A program made the translations under genes and the position numbers. Source: Burkholderiales bacterium (GTDB lineage: Bacteria > Pseudomonadota > Gammaproteobacteria > Burkholderiales > Burkholderiaceae_C). From it: 57,669 bases of DNA. The notes beneath the pieces were generated by a model. That model searched no databases. It was not told the origin of the DNA and worked only from the letters and a program-made list of their open reading frames with translations. Location of the stretch: positions 1 to 57,669 of the forward strand of contig JACPVA010000186.1 of NCBI GenBank assembly GCA_016191995.1, given 5' to 3'. Shown piece by piece: positions 27,763 through 37,655 of the stretch; position 1 is the stretch's first letter, and every line of letters starts with the position of its first letter.

Positions 27763-29457
27763 ATGGACATCGATCCGATCCTGCTGTCGGTGTACGCACG
27801 CAGCTTCAAGGCGATCACCGACGAGATGAGCATCTCGATGGAGCGCACCACGCGCAGCCCGATCCTGTGCGAGGCCAAGGACTACGTCACCGGGCTGTAC
27901 GACAGCGAGGGCCGCATGCTCGAGCAGACCGAGAACCTGCCGATCCTGGCGTTCTCGCTCGCCCCGGTGTGCAAGCACATCCGCCGGACCTTCGACAACG
28001 ACATCCACGAGGGCGACGTCTTCTTTCACAACGACGTGTTCTCGCTGGGCAACCAGAACAACGACGTCGCCGTCTTCAAGCCGGTCTTCTTCGACGGCGA
28101 GCTCGCCGGCTGGACCGCGGTCAAGGGTCACCAGGCCGATATCGGCGGTGCGGTGGCCGGGGGCTACAACCCGAACGCGGTCGAGGTCTGGCAGGAGGCG
28201 CTGCGCATCCCGGCGGTCAAGGTGGTCGACCGCGGCGTGCTGCGCAAGGACGTCTGGAACCTGATCTTCGCCAACGTGCGACTCGACATCGTGCAGCACG
28301 ACATGAAGGCCGAGATGGGCGCGTGCGAGGTCGGCGCGCGGCGCATGGTCGAGTTGCTGCGCAAGTACGGCACGGCGAGCTACCACTCCCACAAGCAGGC
28401 GTTGTTCGACGCCACGCAGCGCATGATGGAGGCCGAGATCGCCAAGATCCCCAACGGCCGCTATGCGGGCGAGGGCTACGTCTACTACGACGGCCGGCAC
28501 GAGGGCAGCAAGTTCACGATCCGCGTCGACATCACCGTGCACGACAGGCGGATCACGTTCGACTACTCGCGCACCGACGCCCAGACCAACGGTTTCGTCA
28601 ACGGCACCTACACCTCCAGCGCGTCGGCCACCATCCTGACGCTGCTGCAGATGGTCAACCCCGACATCCCGCACAACGAGGGCATGGTGGCGCCGATCGA
28701 GATCGTCATCCCCGAGGGGACCATCCTCAACGCCGCCTACCCGAAGGCGACGACCTTCGGCAACCACCTGTGCCCGCCCAATGCCGACGCGATCCAGCGC
28801 GCACTGGCGCCGGTGATGCCCGACCGCGTGGCCGCGGGCTGGAACAACCTGCTGTCCTCGCTGACCACCGGCATCGACCCGAAGACCGGCGAGAAGTACG
28901 TCGACATCGGTTTCATGGGCATGAAGGGCGGCTCGGGCGCGCTCGACGGCTGCGACGGCTACGACCACATCGGCATGATCGATGCCAGCGGCGGTGTGCT
29001 CGATCAGGATTACGAGATGTTCGAGCTGCAGACGCCGCACCGCATGATCAGGCACGAGCTGATGCCCGACTCCGCCGGCGCCGGCCGGTGGCGCGGCGGG
29101 CTGGGCGTCGAGACCTACTACGAGATCGGCGCCGACGATACGCAGATGGTGACCTTCGGCGACGGCGATTTCGAGGGTGCCTTCGGCCTCGCCGGCGGGC
29201 TCGGTGCCGGGCTCAACCTCATCGAGTTGCACTACCCCGACGGCCGTACCGTCGTGCCGCGCAACAAGGACCTGATCACCGGCGTGCCCAAGGGCACGAT
29301 CTACCACCAGGTGGCCGGCGGCGGTGGGGGGTGGGGTGACCCGAGGAAACGCGACCGGAACGTATTGCGCGACGAGGTGGCCAACGGCGTCATCACGCGC
29401 CGCGCGGCGATCGAGATCTACGGCATGACCGAGGCCGAACTGGCAGACCTGGCGTGA
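27763..29457 (+). CDS. Hydantoinase B/oxoprolinase-family subunit 1 (HyuB-type)
   Basis: A 564-residue partner of the preceding HyuA. Family blocks are MERTTRSPILCEAKDYVTGL, FFHNDVFSLGNQNNDVAVFK, AVKGHQADIGGAVAGGYNPN, GMKGGSGALDGCDGYDHIGM and the C-terminal AGGGGGWGDPRKRD. The HN-D and GHxxD residues are those thought to hold metal in related carboxylases. The gene stop overlaps the acyl-CoA dehydrogenase start (GTGA). Closely similar throughout to the second HyuB at 39752-41527, so the two pairs arose by duplication. Confidence 0.93.
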   Translation: MDIDPILLSVYARSFKAITDEMSISMERTTRSPILCEAKDYVTGLYDSEGRMLEQTENLPILAFSLAPVCKHIRRTFDNDIHEGDVFFHNDVFSLGNQNNDVAVFKPVFFDGELAGWTAVKGHQADIGGAVAGGYNPNAVEVWQEALRIPAVKVVDRGVLRKDVWNLIFANVRLDIVQHDMKAEMGACEVGARRMVELLRKYGTASYHSHKQALFDATQRMMEAEIAKIPNGRYAGEGYVYYDGRHEGSKFTIRVDITVHDRRITFDYSRTDAQTNGFVNGTYTSSASATILTLLQMVNPDIPHNEGMVAPIEIVIPEGTILNAAYPKATTFGNHLCPPNADAIQRALAPVMPDRVAAGWNNLLSSLTTGIDPKTGEKYVDIGFMGMKGGSGALDGCDGYDHIGMIDASGGVLDQDYEMFELQTPHRMIRHELMPDSAGAGRWRGGLGVETYYEIGADDTQMVTFGDGDFEGAFGLAGGLGAGLNLIELHYPDGRTVVPRNKDLITGVPKGTIYHQVAGGGGGWGDPRKRDRNVLRDEVANGVITRRAAIEIYGMTEAELADLA

Positions 29458-30587
29458 ACTTCGAACCGACCGAGGACCAGCGCGCGATCCGCGACACCTT
29501 CGCGCGATTCAGCGACGAGCGCATCGCGCCGCAGGCGGCGGCGATCGACGAGTCGCACGCCTACCCGCGCGCGCTCGTCGAGGAGCTCGGCGCGCTCGGC
29601 TTCTACGGCATGCGCTACCCGGAGGAGGTCGGCGGCAGCGGGCTCGGACTGCAGGAATTCGCGCTCGCCCTCGAGGAGATCGCGCGCGGCTCGATGTCGG
29701 TGGCCGGCGCCGCGGCGATGCAGGCGCTGATGGGAACCAAGTTCCTGCACATGCTCGGCAATGCCGACATCGTGCAGCGGCTGTTCGTGCCGGCGCTGCA
29801 GGGTCGCAGGATCGGCGCGATCTGCATGACCGAGCCGAACGCCGGATCCGACCTCGGCGGCATCGCGACGACGGCGCGCAAGGTCGACGGCGGCTACCTG
29901 CTGCGGGGGCAGAAGACCTGGATCACGGTGGCGCCGCACGCCGACTTCTTCACCGTCTTCGCACGCTCCGGCGAAGCGCGCAAGCTCAGCATCTTCCTCG
30001 TCGAGCGCCAATTCGAGGGACTGGTCGTCGGCCGCCCGATTCACAAGATGGGCGTGTGGGCGCTGCCGACCTCGGAGCTGGCCTTCGACGACTGCTTCGT
30101 CCCCGACAGCCACCGCCTCTCGCGCGAGGAAGGCGACGGCGAGCAGCACCTGCGCAAGACCTTGGCCGAGATCCGCATCATCACCGGCGCGATGGGGCTG
30201 GGCGTGGCGCGCGCCGCGCTCGCCGAGGCGGTGCGCTACGCCGGCGAGCGCCAGCAGTTCGGCAAGGCGATCAATCGCTACCAGGGCATCCAGTTCAAGC
30301 TCGCCGAGATGGCCACCGCGCTCGAATCGGCCACCCACCTCGTGCGCTACGCGGCGTGGCTGCACGGCGCCGGCCGACCGCACCACAAGGAGGCGGCGAT
30401 GGCCAAGCTGCACGCCACCGAAACCGCCGCCATGGTCTGCGAACAGGCCGCGCGCATCTTCGCCAGCTACGGCTATGCGATGGAGTACCCGGTGCAGCGC
30501 TACCTGCGCGACGTGCGCTTCACGCTGATCGGCGGCGGCACGAGCGAGATCCTCAAACTCATCATCGCCAAGGAGGTGTCGTCATGA
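29454..30587 (+). CDS. Acyl-CoA dehydrogenase
   Basis: A 377-residue FAD enzyme of acyl-CoA oxidation. FAD and substrate motifs are MTEPNAGSDLGGIATTARKV, KTWITVAPHADFFTVFAR and AGERQQFGKAINRYQGIQFK, with YGYAMEYPVQRYLRDVRFTL near the end. The residue that is the catalytic glutamate in medium-chain enzymes (YEGT) is glycine here (IGGGTSEI), as in isovaleryl-CoA-type enzymes where the base lies elsewhere. Which residue serves here is not clear. GTG start coupled to hyuB. Its stop overlaps the mutase small-subunit start, so it may form or use an acyl-CoA linked to the mutase step. Confidence 0.92.
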   Translation: MNFEPTEDQRAIRDTFARFSDERIAPQAAAIDESHAYPRALVEELGALGFYGMRYPEEVGGSGLGLQEFALALEEIARGSMSVAGAAAMQALMGTKFLHMLGNADIVQRLFVPALQGRRIGAICMTEPNAGSDLGGIATTARKVDGGYLLRGQKTWITVAPHADFFTVFARSGEARKLSIFLVERQFEGLVVGRPIHKMGVWALPTSELAFDDCFVPDSHRLSREEGDGEQHLRKTLAEIRIITGAMGLGVARAALAEAVRYAGERQQFGKAINRYQGIQFKLAEMATALESATHLVRYAAWLHGAGRPHHKEAAMAKLHATETAAMVCEQAARIFASYGYAMEYPVQRYLRDVRFTLIGGGTSEILKLIIAKEVSS

Positions 30588-30982
30588 GCGACGTCCGACG
30601 CATCCGCGTCCTGCTGGCCAAGCCCGGGCTGGACGGCCATGACCAGGGCGCCAAGGTGGTCGTCCGCGCCATGATGGAGGCTGGCTTCGAGGTCATCTAC
30701 ACCGGGCTGCGGCAGTCCCCCGAGCAGGTTGCGCGCATCGCCACCGAGGAGGACGTCGACGTCGTCGCGCTGTCCAGCCTGGCCGGCTCGCACCTGCCGT
30801 ATTGCCGCAAGCTCAAGCCGCTGCTCGAGAGCGCCGGACTCACCGACAAGCTGTGGATGATCGGCGGCAACCTGCCGGCGCAGGACCACGACGCGCTGCG
30901 CGACCTCGGCTTCGCAGGCATCTTCCCCACCGGGTCCAGGCTCGACGACATCACGACCTTCATCCGGGAGCATGTCCGATGA
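30584..30982 (+). CDS. Methylmalonyl-CoA mutase-type small subunit (B12-binding)
   Basis: A 132-residue cobalamin-binding domain. The base-off signature is LAKPGLDGHDQGAK, with Asp17, His19 and Gly22 as the DxHxxG motif, followed by VVALSSLAGSH and WMIGGNLP. It supplies the adenosylcobalamin of the mutase whose large subunit follows with a 4-base overlap (ATGA). Standalone small subunits occur in archaeal-type methylmalonyl-CoA mutases and in isobutyryl-/2-hydroxyisobutyryl-CoA mutases. Confidence 0.95.
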   Translation: MSDVRRIRVLLAKPGLDGHDQGAKVVVRAMMEAGFEVIYTGLRQSPEQVARIATEEDVDVVALSSLAGSHLPYCRKLKPLLESAGLTDKLWMIGGNLPAQDHDALRDLGFAGIFPTGSRLDDITTFIREHVR

Positions 30983-32592
30983 ACGACCGCGCCGCAGGCT
31001 CCCCGGCCCCGATCCGCAACGAATCGGGCCTGGAGATCAAGCCGCTCTACACCGCCGAGGACGTCGCCGCCAGCGGTGGCCTGACGATGCTCGGCGATCC
31101 GGGCCAGTACCCCTTCACGCGCGGCATCCATCCGCTGATGTACCGCAAGCAGCCGTGGACGATGCGCCAGTACGCCGGCTTCGGCAACCCGCGCGACACC
31201 AACCAGCGCTTCAGGTACCTGATCGCCAACGGGAACACCGGGCTGAACGTCGCCTTCGACCTGCCCACGCAGTGCGGCCTGGACAGCGACGACCCGATGG
31301 CCGACGGCGAGGTCGGCCGTGTCGGCATGGCGGTGGACACGCTGCGGGACATGGAGATCGCCTTCGACGGCATCGACCTCGAGCGCATCACCGTCTCGCT
31401 GACGATCAACGGCTCGGCGGCGATCATCATCGCGATGTACCTGGCGATGGCCGAAAAGCGCGGCTATGACGTCGAGAAGCTGCGCGGCACGGCGCAGAAC
31501 GACATCCTCAAGGAGTTCATCGGCCGCGGCACGTGGATCTTTCCGGTGCAGCCGTCGATCAAGCTGGTCGGCGACACGATCGAGTACTGCGCCAAGCACG
31601 CACCCAAGTACAGCCCGGTGTCGGTGTGCGGCTACCACATCCGCGAGTCGGGTGCCACGCCGACGCAGGAGATGGCCTACGGCTTCTGCATCGCGCGTGC
31701 CTATGCCGACGAGGTGATCGCGCGCGGGTTGCCGGTGGACGAGTTCGCCGGCCGGCTGTCGTACAACTTCAACATCTTTGGCAACATCTTCGAGCAGGTG
31801 GCCAAGTTCCGCGCCGGCCGCGGCCTGTGGGCGAAGATCATGAAGGAGCAGTACCAGGCGCAGCAGCCGGGGTCGATGTGGCTGCGCATGATCGCCGGCG
31901 GCGGCGGCGGCGGGCTGACCTTCGAGCAACCCGAGGTCAACATCGTGCGCGGTGCCTACTACGCGCTGATCTCGGCGCTGTCGGGCGCGCAGACGATGGC
32001 GCTGTGCTCCTACGACGAGGCCTACACCATCCCCACCGAGTACTCGGCCCGCATCTCGCTGCGCACGATGCAGCTGCTGATCGAGGAAATGGGCTTGACC
32101 GAGACGGTCGATCCGCTCGGCGGCTCGTTCTACGTCGAGACGCTGACCAACCAGATGCGTGCCGAGATGGAGCGCATCATCGCCGAGACCGACGCCGAGG
32201 GCGGCATCGTCAAGCTGGTGTCCGACGGCACCATCCAGTCGCGTGTCTCGGCGCAGGCGTACCGGATGCAGCGCGACATCGAGTCGGGCCGCTTCCGCAA
32301 GGTGGGTGTCAACTGCTACCGCAACGAGAAGGAGGACGAGCATCAGGTCGAGTTCCATCCGTACAGGGAGGACGACGCGCGCGAGCAGGTGCACAGCCTC
32401 GAGAAGGCCCGCGCCGAGCGCGATCCGCAGGCATGGCGCGCCGCGCTCGCGCGCCTGCGCGACGACGCGCAGACCGGCGCCAACCTGATGCCAGCGTTGG
32501 TGCAGGCGGTCAAGGCCTACGCCACCGTCGGCGAGCTGACGCAGGAGATGGTCAAGGTGTTCGGCCGCTATCGCGAGCCAATACGGTTCTAG
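30979..32592 (+). CDS. Methylmalonyl-CoA mutase-type large subunit
   Basis: A 537-residue TIM-barrel subunit that would rearrange the carbon skeleton of an acyl-CoA. Tyr65 (WTMRQYAGF), Arg183 (FIGRGTW) and His220 (CGYHIRESGA) fall at exactly the spacing of Tyr89, Arg207 and His244 of Propionibacterium methylmalonyl-CoA mutase. Those Tyr and Arg hold the substrate carboxylate and are replaced in isobutyryl-CoA mutases, so a dicarboxylic substrate such as methylmalonyl-CoA is favoured. It ends with VGELTQEMVKVFGRYREPI. Needs the upstream B12 subunit and probably MeaB (19745-20704). Confidence 0.93.
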   Translation: MNDRAAGSPAPIRNESGLEIKPLYTAEDVAASGGLTMLGDPGQYPFTRGIHPLMYRKQPWTMRQYAGFGNPRDTNQRFRYLIANGNTGLNVAFDLPTQCGLDSDDPMADGEVGRVGMAVDTLRDMEIAFDGIDLERITVSLTINGSAAIIIAMYLAMAEKRGYDVEKLRGTAQNDILKEFIGRGTWIFPVQPSIKLVGDTIEYCAKHAPKYSPVSVCGYHIRESGATPTQEMAYGFCIARAYADEVIARGLPVDEFAGRLSYNFNIFGNIFEQVAKFRAGRGLWAKIMKEQYQAQQPGSMWLRMIAGGGGGGLTFEQPEVNIVRGAYYALISALSGAQTMALCSYDEAYTIPTEYSARISLRTMQLLIEEMGLTETVDPLGGSFYVETLTNQMRAEMERIIAETDAEGGIVKLVSDGTIQSRVSAQAYRMQRDIESGRFRKVGVNCYRNEKEDEHQVEFHPYREDDAREQVHSLEKARAERDPQAWRAALARLRDDAQTGANLMPALVQAVKAYATVGELTQEMVKVFGRYREPIRF

Positions 32593-32661
32593 CAGCAAGG
32601 TGGCGTGCGGCCGGCGCTCGCGCGGTGCCGGCCGGCCGCGGCGACACGAGGATTTCTGGCA

Positions 32662-33537
32662 ATGGATGCAATCGAACGTTATCTCGCACCACGCGCGCTG
32701 CGCCAGGCGCTGGCCGTGTTGGCGCAGCCGGGGGGCGCGACCGTCCTGGCGGGCGGCACCGACCTGATGCCGCAGAGCCATGCCGGGCGCGTCAGACCGG
32801 CGCCGACGCTGCTCAACATCCGCCGCATCGATGGCCTGGACACGGTTTCGCTGGACGGCACCTCGCTGGTGCTGGGGACGCTGGTCACGGTCACCACCCT
32901 GCTGCACCACCCGCTGGTGGCGCAGCACGTGCCGTTGCTGACCGAGGTCGCCGACCGGTTCGCCAGCGTGCAGATCCGCAACGCGGCCACCGTCGGCGGC
33001 AACCTGTGCAACGCGTCGCCGGCGGGCGACACGCTGACGCCGCTGCTGGCCCTGGATGCCGAGGCCGAGCTCGCGCGCCTGGCCGACGACGGCGCGGTGC
33101 TGACGCGCCGCGTGCCGCTGGCCGACTTCTTCGCCGGGCCGGGTCGCACGGCCCGCGCCGCAGGCGAGTTGCTGACCGCGGTGCGGGTACCGGTCGCGAC
33201 GCCGCAGCTGGTGACGCGGTTCTACAAGGGCGGCACGCGTCCTGCGCTCGACATCTCGACGATCTCGATCGCGCTGGCGACCCGCCGCGACGCCGGCGTG
33301 CTGCGCGGCGTGCGGCTGGCGCTCGGCGCCGTGGCGCCGGTGCCGCTGCGCGCGCGCCACGCCGAGGCGCTGCTCGAGGGGCAGCCCCTGGATCCCGCGC
33401 GCGCGCTGGCGGCCGCGCGCGCCGCCGCCGAGCAAGACGCCCGGCCTATCGACGACGTGCGCGCCAGCGCCTGGTACCGACGCGAACTGGTGCGCAACAT
33501 GACGCAAAGGATGCTCGACGATGTCGCTCGCGCTTGA
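32662..33537 (+). CDS. Molybdenum hydroxylase FAD-binding (medium) subunit
   Basis: A 291-residue CoxM/HcrB-like subunit. FAD motifs are TVLAGGTDLMPQ and RNAATVGGNLCNASPAGD. It passes electrons from the iron-sulfur subunit to an acceptor. It lacks the extra iron-sulfur loop of 4-hydroxybenzoyl-CoA reductase beta subunits, which points to a dehydrogenase/hydroxylase direction. ATG at 32662, with upstream frame left out because the N-terminus MDAIERYLAPRALRQALAVL fits the family. Overlaps the next gene by 17 nt. Confidence 0.92.
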   Translation: MDAIERYLAPRALRQALAVLAQPGGATVLAGGTDLMPQSHAGRVRPAPTLLNIRRIDGLDTVSLDGTSLVLGTLVTVTTLLHHPLVAQHVPLLTEVADRFASVQIRNAATVGGNLCNASPAGDTLTPLLALDAEAELARLADDGAVLTRRVPLADFFAGPGRTARAAGELLTAVRVPVATPQLVTRFYKGGTRPALDISTISIALATRRDAGVLRGVRLALGAVAPVPLRARHAEALLEGQPLDPARALAAARAAAEQDARPIDDVRASAWYRRELVRNMTQRMLDDVARA

Positions 33538-34009
33538 AATCGGCTTCACCCTGAACGGCGTGCAACGCCGCGCCACGGTCGACCCCGGGATGAGCACGCT
33601 CGCGCTGCTGCGCGACGTGGTCGGGCTGACCGGCACGAAGTACGGCTGCGGCGAAGGCGAGTGCGGCGCCTGCACGATCCTCGTCGACGGCAAGTCCGTC
33701 GCCGCCTGCCTGATGTTCGCGCTCGACTGCGACGGCCGCGCGATCACCACCATCGAAGGCGTGGCCGGCGACCGCCGCGGCGACGCGCTGCGCGACGCCT
33801 TCGTGCGCCGCGGCGCGGTGCAGTGCGGCTTCTGCACGCCGGGGATGATGATGCAGAGCCTCGAACTGCTCGGCGAGAACCCGCGCCCGGACGCCGCCGC
33901 GGCCCAGCGAGCGATCGAGGGCAACCTGTGCCGTTGCACGGGCTACCAGAAGATCGTCGAGGCGATCGTCGAAGCCGGCGAGCGGCTCGCCTCCGAGGAC
34001 GCACGATGA
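33521..34009 (+). CDS. Molybdenum hydroxylase [2Fe-2S] (small) subunit
   Basis: A 162-residue CoxS-like subunit with both clusters. The plant-type ferredoxin cysteines are Cys43, Cys48, Cys51 and Cys63 (YGCGEGECGACTILVDG), and the second cluster comprises QCGFCTPGMMMQ and NLCRCTGYQKI. Carries electrons from the molybdenum site to FAD. The stop overlaps the large-subunit start (ATGA). Confidence 0.95.
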   Translation: MSLALEIGFTLNGVQRRATVDPGMSTLALLRDVVGLTGTKYGCGEGECGACTILVDGKSVAACLMFALDCDGRAITTIEGVAGDRRGDALRDAFVRRGAVQCGFCTPGMMMQSLELLGENPRPDAAAAQRAIEGNLCRCTGYQKIVEAIVEAGERLASEDAR

Positions 34010-36429
34010 GCGCGACCGTCGGATCCCTGCCGGCCAGCCTGATCGGCCAGCGCATCACCAAGCTCGACGCCCCCGAGAAGGCCGCCGGCAAGACGCGCTA
34101 CGTGCACGACATCGAGCTGCCCGGGCAGCTGCACGCGGCGATCCTGCGCAGCGCCAGGCCGCACGCGCTGATCAAGCGCATCGACACCTCGCGCGCCAAG
34201 GCGCTGCCCGGCGTGCATGCGGTGATCACCGCGGCCGACGTTCCGGACCAGCGGCCGATCGGCGTGGCCAAGGACCATTTGCCGCTCAAGACCGACCGCG
34301 TGCGCAGCGTGCGCGACGAGGTCGCGGCGGTGGCCGCCGACAGCGAGGCGATCGCGCGTCACGCGCTGACGCTGATCGACGTCGAGTACGAGGACCTGCC
34401 GGTCGTCACCGACGCTGCCGCCTCGGCGGCGCCCGGCGCGCCGCTGATCCACCCCGAGCCGCACGGCGTCGCCCATCATCACCTGAGCCTGAAGAAGCCC
34501 GGCGGGCCGGTCGCCTTCACCGGCAAGCCCGACAACATCGCGATGCGATTCGACTACTCGCACGGTGACGTCGCGGCCGGCGAGGCGGAGTCCGATGTGG
34601 TGGTCGAGGACACGTTCTCGCTGCACTACGTGACTCACTGCTGCATGGGCGTGTCGGGCGTGATCGCCGAGTTCGACGCCAGGGGCAACCTGCTGCTGTA
34701 CTCGAACACTCAGGTTCCGTTCCTGCACCGGCGCGAGTTCGCCGAGTACCTCGGCATCGACCCGGGACGCGTGCGCATCATCCAGCCACCGATCGGCGGC
34801 GGCTTCGGCAGCAAGCTCGACATCTACCCGTTCGAGGTCATCTGCGTCTACCTGGCGCGCGCCACCGGCCGGCCGGTGCGAATGGTCTTCACGCGCGAGG
34901 AGGAATTCCTCGCTTCGCCGACGCGCCAGCCAGTGCTGCTGACGCTGCGATCCGGCTGCAAGAAGGACGGCACGCTGACCTTCCGCAGCGTGCGCACGCT
35001 GCACGACAACGGCGCCTACACGTCGTGGGGCGCGACGACGCCGTTCGTCATGATGCAGACGTTCTCGTCGCTGTACCGCGTCCCGCACTGCGACTACCAC
35101 ACGCTCGCCGTCTACACCAACAACCCCTACGCCGGCTCGTTCCGCGGCTACGGCAACCTGCAGGCCACGTTCGCCGTGGAGGCGCACATGGACAAGCTGG
35201 CGCAGGCGATCGGCATGGATCCGCTGGCATTCCGCCAGAAGAACGCCCAGGTGCCCGGTGAGTCGACCGGACAGGGGATCGTCTTCCGCAGCTGCGGCTT
35301 CCAGGACTGCCTGCACACTGCGGCCGAGCGCAGCGACTTCGTGCGCAAGCACCGCGAATACCTGGCCCGGCAGAAGGTGCCCGGGACGATCAAGCGCGGG
35401 ATCGGCATCGCGTCGATGCTGCACGTCGGCGGCGGCGCGAAGATCTACCCGTCCGACGGCTGCGGCACGATTCTCAAGCTCGACGACTTCGCGCACGTGA
35501 CGCTGATCACCGGCGCGTCGGAGATCGGCCAGGGTTCGGAGACGGTTCTCGCGCAACTGGTGTGCGAGGAACTCGGCCTGCCGATCAGCGCCGTCACCGT
35601 GGTCAACAACGACACCGACATCACGCCCTGGGACGTCGGGGTGCACGCCAGCCGCACGACCTTCATCGCCGGCAACTCGGCGATCGGCGCGGCCAGGAAA
35701 GCCAAGGACAAGATCCTCGGCGCGGCGGCCAGGCGCTTCGACGCGCAGCCCGAGGATCTGGACCTGGCCGGCGAACATGTCGTGCGCAGGGCCAGCGGCG
35801 AGAAGCTGATCGATCTGGGCCGTCTGCTGCGCAGCCTGCACTTCGCCGAGCATGCCGACCTGGTGATGACCACGCACTACTACGAGCCGCCGAGCGTGCA
35901 CGCCGACAAGCACTTCAAGGGCGACGTCTCGGCCGCGTATGCCTGGGCGGCGCAGGTGGTGGAGGTCGAGGTCGACACCGCTACCGGCGTCGTGCGCATG
36001 CTCGAGGTGACCGGGGCGCACGACGTCGGCCGGGTGCTGAACCGGCTGGGCATCGAGGGCCAGATCGAGGGCGGCGTCGTGATGGGCCAGGGCTACGCGC
36101 TGACCGAGAACCTGATCGTCGAGGGTGGCCAGATCCGCAACCCGAACTTCCGCGACTACAAGCTGGTCACCGCGCCCGAGATCCCGGAGATGGACATCAG
36201 CTTCATCGAGACGATGGACGGCGAAGGTCCGCAGGGCGCCAAGGGTGTCGGCGAGGCGCCGGCGATCTGCATCGCCGCGGCCACCGCGGCGGCGATCGAG
36301 AACGCCACCGGCGTGCGCATCGACAGCCTGCCGCTTACGCCCGAGCGCGTCTACCGGGCACTGCACGGCGCGTTGCCGCCGCTGACGCCGGTGCCGCCGG
36401 TGCCGCCGGTGCCGGAGTTGCCGGCATGA
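34006..36429 (+). CDS. Molybdenum hydroxylase molybdopterin-binding (large) subunit
   Basis: An 807-residue xanthine-dehydrogenase-family catalytic subunit. Cofactor contacts are [46 protein letters not shown] and the catalytic-base loop AKGVGEAP with Glu750. The AYRCSFR loop of true CO dehydrogenases is absent, and [11 protein letters not shown] is closer to hydroxybenzoyl-CoA reductase and other aromatic hydroxylases. It would add a water-derived oxygen to a (hetero)cyclic or CoA-bound substrate. The C-terminus has a proline-valine stretch encoded by three perfect 9-base repeats (36387-36413). Overlaps the CoA-transferase start. Confidence 0.93.
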   Translation: MSATVGSLPASLIGQRITKLDAPEKAAGKTRYVHDIELPGQLHAAILRSARPHALIKRIDTSRAKALPGVHAVITAADVPDQRPIGVAKDHLPLKTDRVRSVRDEVAAVAADSEAIARHALTLIDVEYEDLPVVTDAAASAAPGAPLIHPEPHGVAHHHLSLKKPGGPVAFTGKPDNIAMRFDYSHGDVAAGEAESDVVVEDTFSLHYVTHCCMGVSGVIAEFDARGNLLLYSNTQVPFLHRREFAEYLGIDPGRVRIIQPPIGGGFGSKLDIYPFEVICVYLARATGRPVRMVFTREEEFLASPTRQPVLLTLRSGCKKDGTLTFRSVRTLHDNGAYTSWGATTPFVMMQTFSSLYRVPHCDYHTLAVYTNNPYAGSFRGYGNLQATFAVEAHMDKLAQAIGMDPLAFRQKNAQVPGESTGQGIVFRSCGFQDCLHTAAERSDFVRKHREYLARQKVPGTIKRGIGIASMLHVGGGAKIYPSDGCGTILKLDDFAHVTLITGASEIGQGSETVLAQLVCEELGLPISAVTVVNNDTDITPWDVGVHASRTTFIAGNSAIGAARKAKDKILGAAARRFDAQPEDLDLAGEHVVRRASGEKLIDLGRLLRSLHFAEHADLVMTTHYYEPPSVHADKHFKGDVSAAYAWAAQVVEVEVDTATGVVRMLEVTGAHDVGRVLNRLGIEGQIEGGVVMGQGYALTENLIVEGGQIRNPNFRDYKLVTAPEIPEMDISFIETMDGEGPQGAKGVGEAPAICIAAATAAAIENATGVRIDSLPLTPERVYRALHGALPPLTPVPPVPPVPELPA

Positions 36430-37616
36430 AGCGCCGCACCGTGCTGTCGATGGAACAGGCGCTGTCGCTGCCGTACGCGACGCAGCGTTTCGTCCACCTG
36501 GGATGGCGCGTGATCCGGATCGAGGCCACACCCACCGGTGCCGGCCTGCCGGGCGACCCCAATCGCTATATCGGCGCCCGCGTGGCCGACGACGACCGCC
36601 GCAGCTACTTCGTCGCCCCCAACGTCGGCAAGGAGGCGATCGCGCTCAACCTGAAGGACCCGCGCGGGCATGCGCTGCTGGCGCGGCTGCTGCGCGCCGT
36701 CGACGCCGACGTCTTCTGCTGCAACACCGTGCCGTCGCGCTACCGCCAGCTCGGCATCGCGCCCGAGCAGCTGCGCGCGGCCAAGCCCGACCTGATCTGG
36801 GGCGGCATCTCGGCGCAGGGCCAGGCGGCGCCCGAGGCGCCGGGCTACGACCCGGTGCTGCAGGCGATGTCGGGCTTCATGGAGGTGACCGGCGAGCGCG
36901 ACGGCCCCCCGATGCTCGCCGGCATCCCGGTGATCGACCTGAAGGCCGGCGACGAGCTGTACGCCAACGTGTTGCTGGCGCTGCTGGAACGTGCCGAGAC
37001 CGGTCAGGGGCGCACGATCGACGTCTCGATGCTTCAGGTGGCCACGTCGTGGCTGATCACGCTGCTGCCGCTGATCGATTTCGGCTGCACGTCCGACGAG
37101 ATCACACGCGCCGGCAACGAGCACCGCAAGTTCATCCCCACCAACGTCTACCCGTCCCGGGACGGCTTCGTCTTCATGGCGATCGGCAGCGACGTCCAGT
37201 GGCGGCGGCTGACCGCGATCCCGAAGTTCGCGCCGGTGGCCAACGAGGTCCGGCTGACCAACGAGGGCCGCCACGCCGAGCGCGCCGCGATCCACCGCGA
37301 CATCGCGGCGGTGACCGCGCAACACCCGAGCGCCGAGCTGCTGGCCGACCTGCGGGGCGCGACGATCCCGGCCGCGCGCATCCTCGACATCCGCCAGGTC
37401 CAGGAGCTGCCCGCGCTGCACGATCGCTTGCTGCGGACGACGACGCCCGACGGCCGCCAGGTGCGGTTGCAGCCGATGGCGGTCGATCTGCCGGAGGCAC
37501 CACTGCACTACGCCTTCGCACCCAAGTATGGCCAGCACACCCAGTCCGTCCTGCGCGAGGCCGGCCTGGCCGATGCCGAGATCGCGGCGCTGCGCGCCGG
37601 CGGCGTCGTGGCCTGA
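36426..37616 (+). CDS. CaiB/BaiF-type CoA-transferase (family III)
   Basis: A 396-residue transferase that would move CoA from one acyl-CoA to another acid through an aspartyl-CoA anhydride. The family layout is seen in [58 protein letters not shown], and Asp171 in [18 protein letters not shown] corresponds to the catalytic aspartate. Together with the molybdenum hydroxylase it suggests a CoA-bound intermediate. Start overlaps the previous stop (ATGA). Confidence 0.92.
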   Translation: MKRRTVLSMEQALSLPYATQRFVHLGWRVIRIEATPTGAGLPGDPNRYIGARVADDDRRSYFVAPNVGKEAIALNLKDPRGHALLARLLRAVDADVFCCNTVPSRYRQLGIAPEQLRAAKPDLIWGGISAQGQAAPEAPGYDPVLQAMSGFMEVTGERDGPPMLAGIPVIDLKAGDELYANVLLALLERAETGQGRTIDVSMLQVATSWLITLLPLIDFGCTSDEITRAGNEHRKFIPTNVYPSRDGFVFMAIGSDVQWRRLTAIPKFAPVANEVRLTNEGRHAERAAIHRDIAAVTAQHPSAELLADLRGATIPAARILDIRQVQELPALHDRLLRTTTPDGRQVRLQPMAVDLPEAPLHYAFAPKYGQHTQSVLREAGLADAEIAALRAGGVVA

Positions 37617-37655
37617 GGCGTCCGCGCCGCGCCTGCGTCCCACCGAGCGCGCACG

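Noticed and set aside
25210..29307. 1365-codon open frame on the minus strand opposite the first HyuA/HyuB pair
   Set aside because: It is the antisense shadow of two well-recognised genes in very GC-rich DNA; its translation is low-complexity and resembles no family.
30584..32592. 2-hydroxyisobutyryl- or isobutyryl-CoA mutase
   Set aside because: The split form fits, but Tyr65 and Arg183 match the methylmalonyl-CoA enzyme rather than the substitutions of the other mutases.
34006..36429. Aerobic CO dehydrogenase (CoxL)
   Set aside because: The AYRCSFR active-site loop is missing; the corresponding sequence is AGSFRGYGN.
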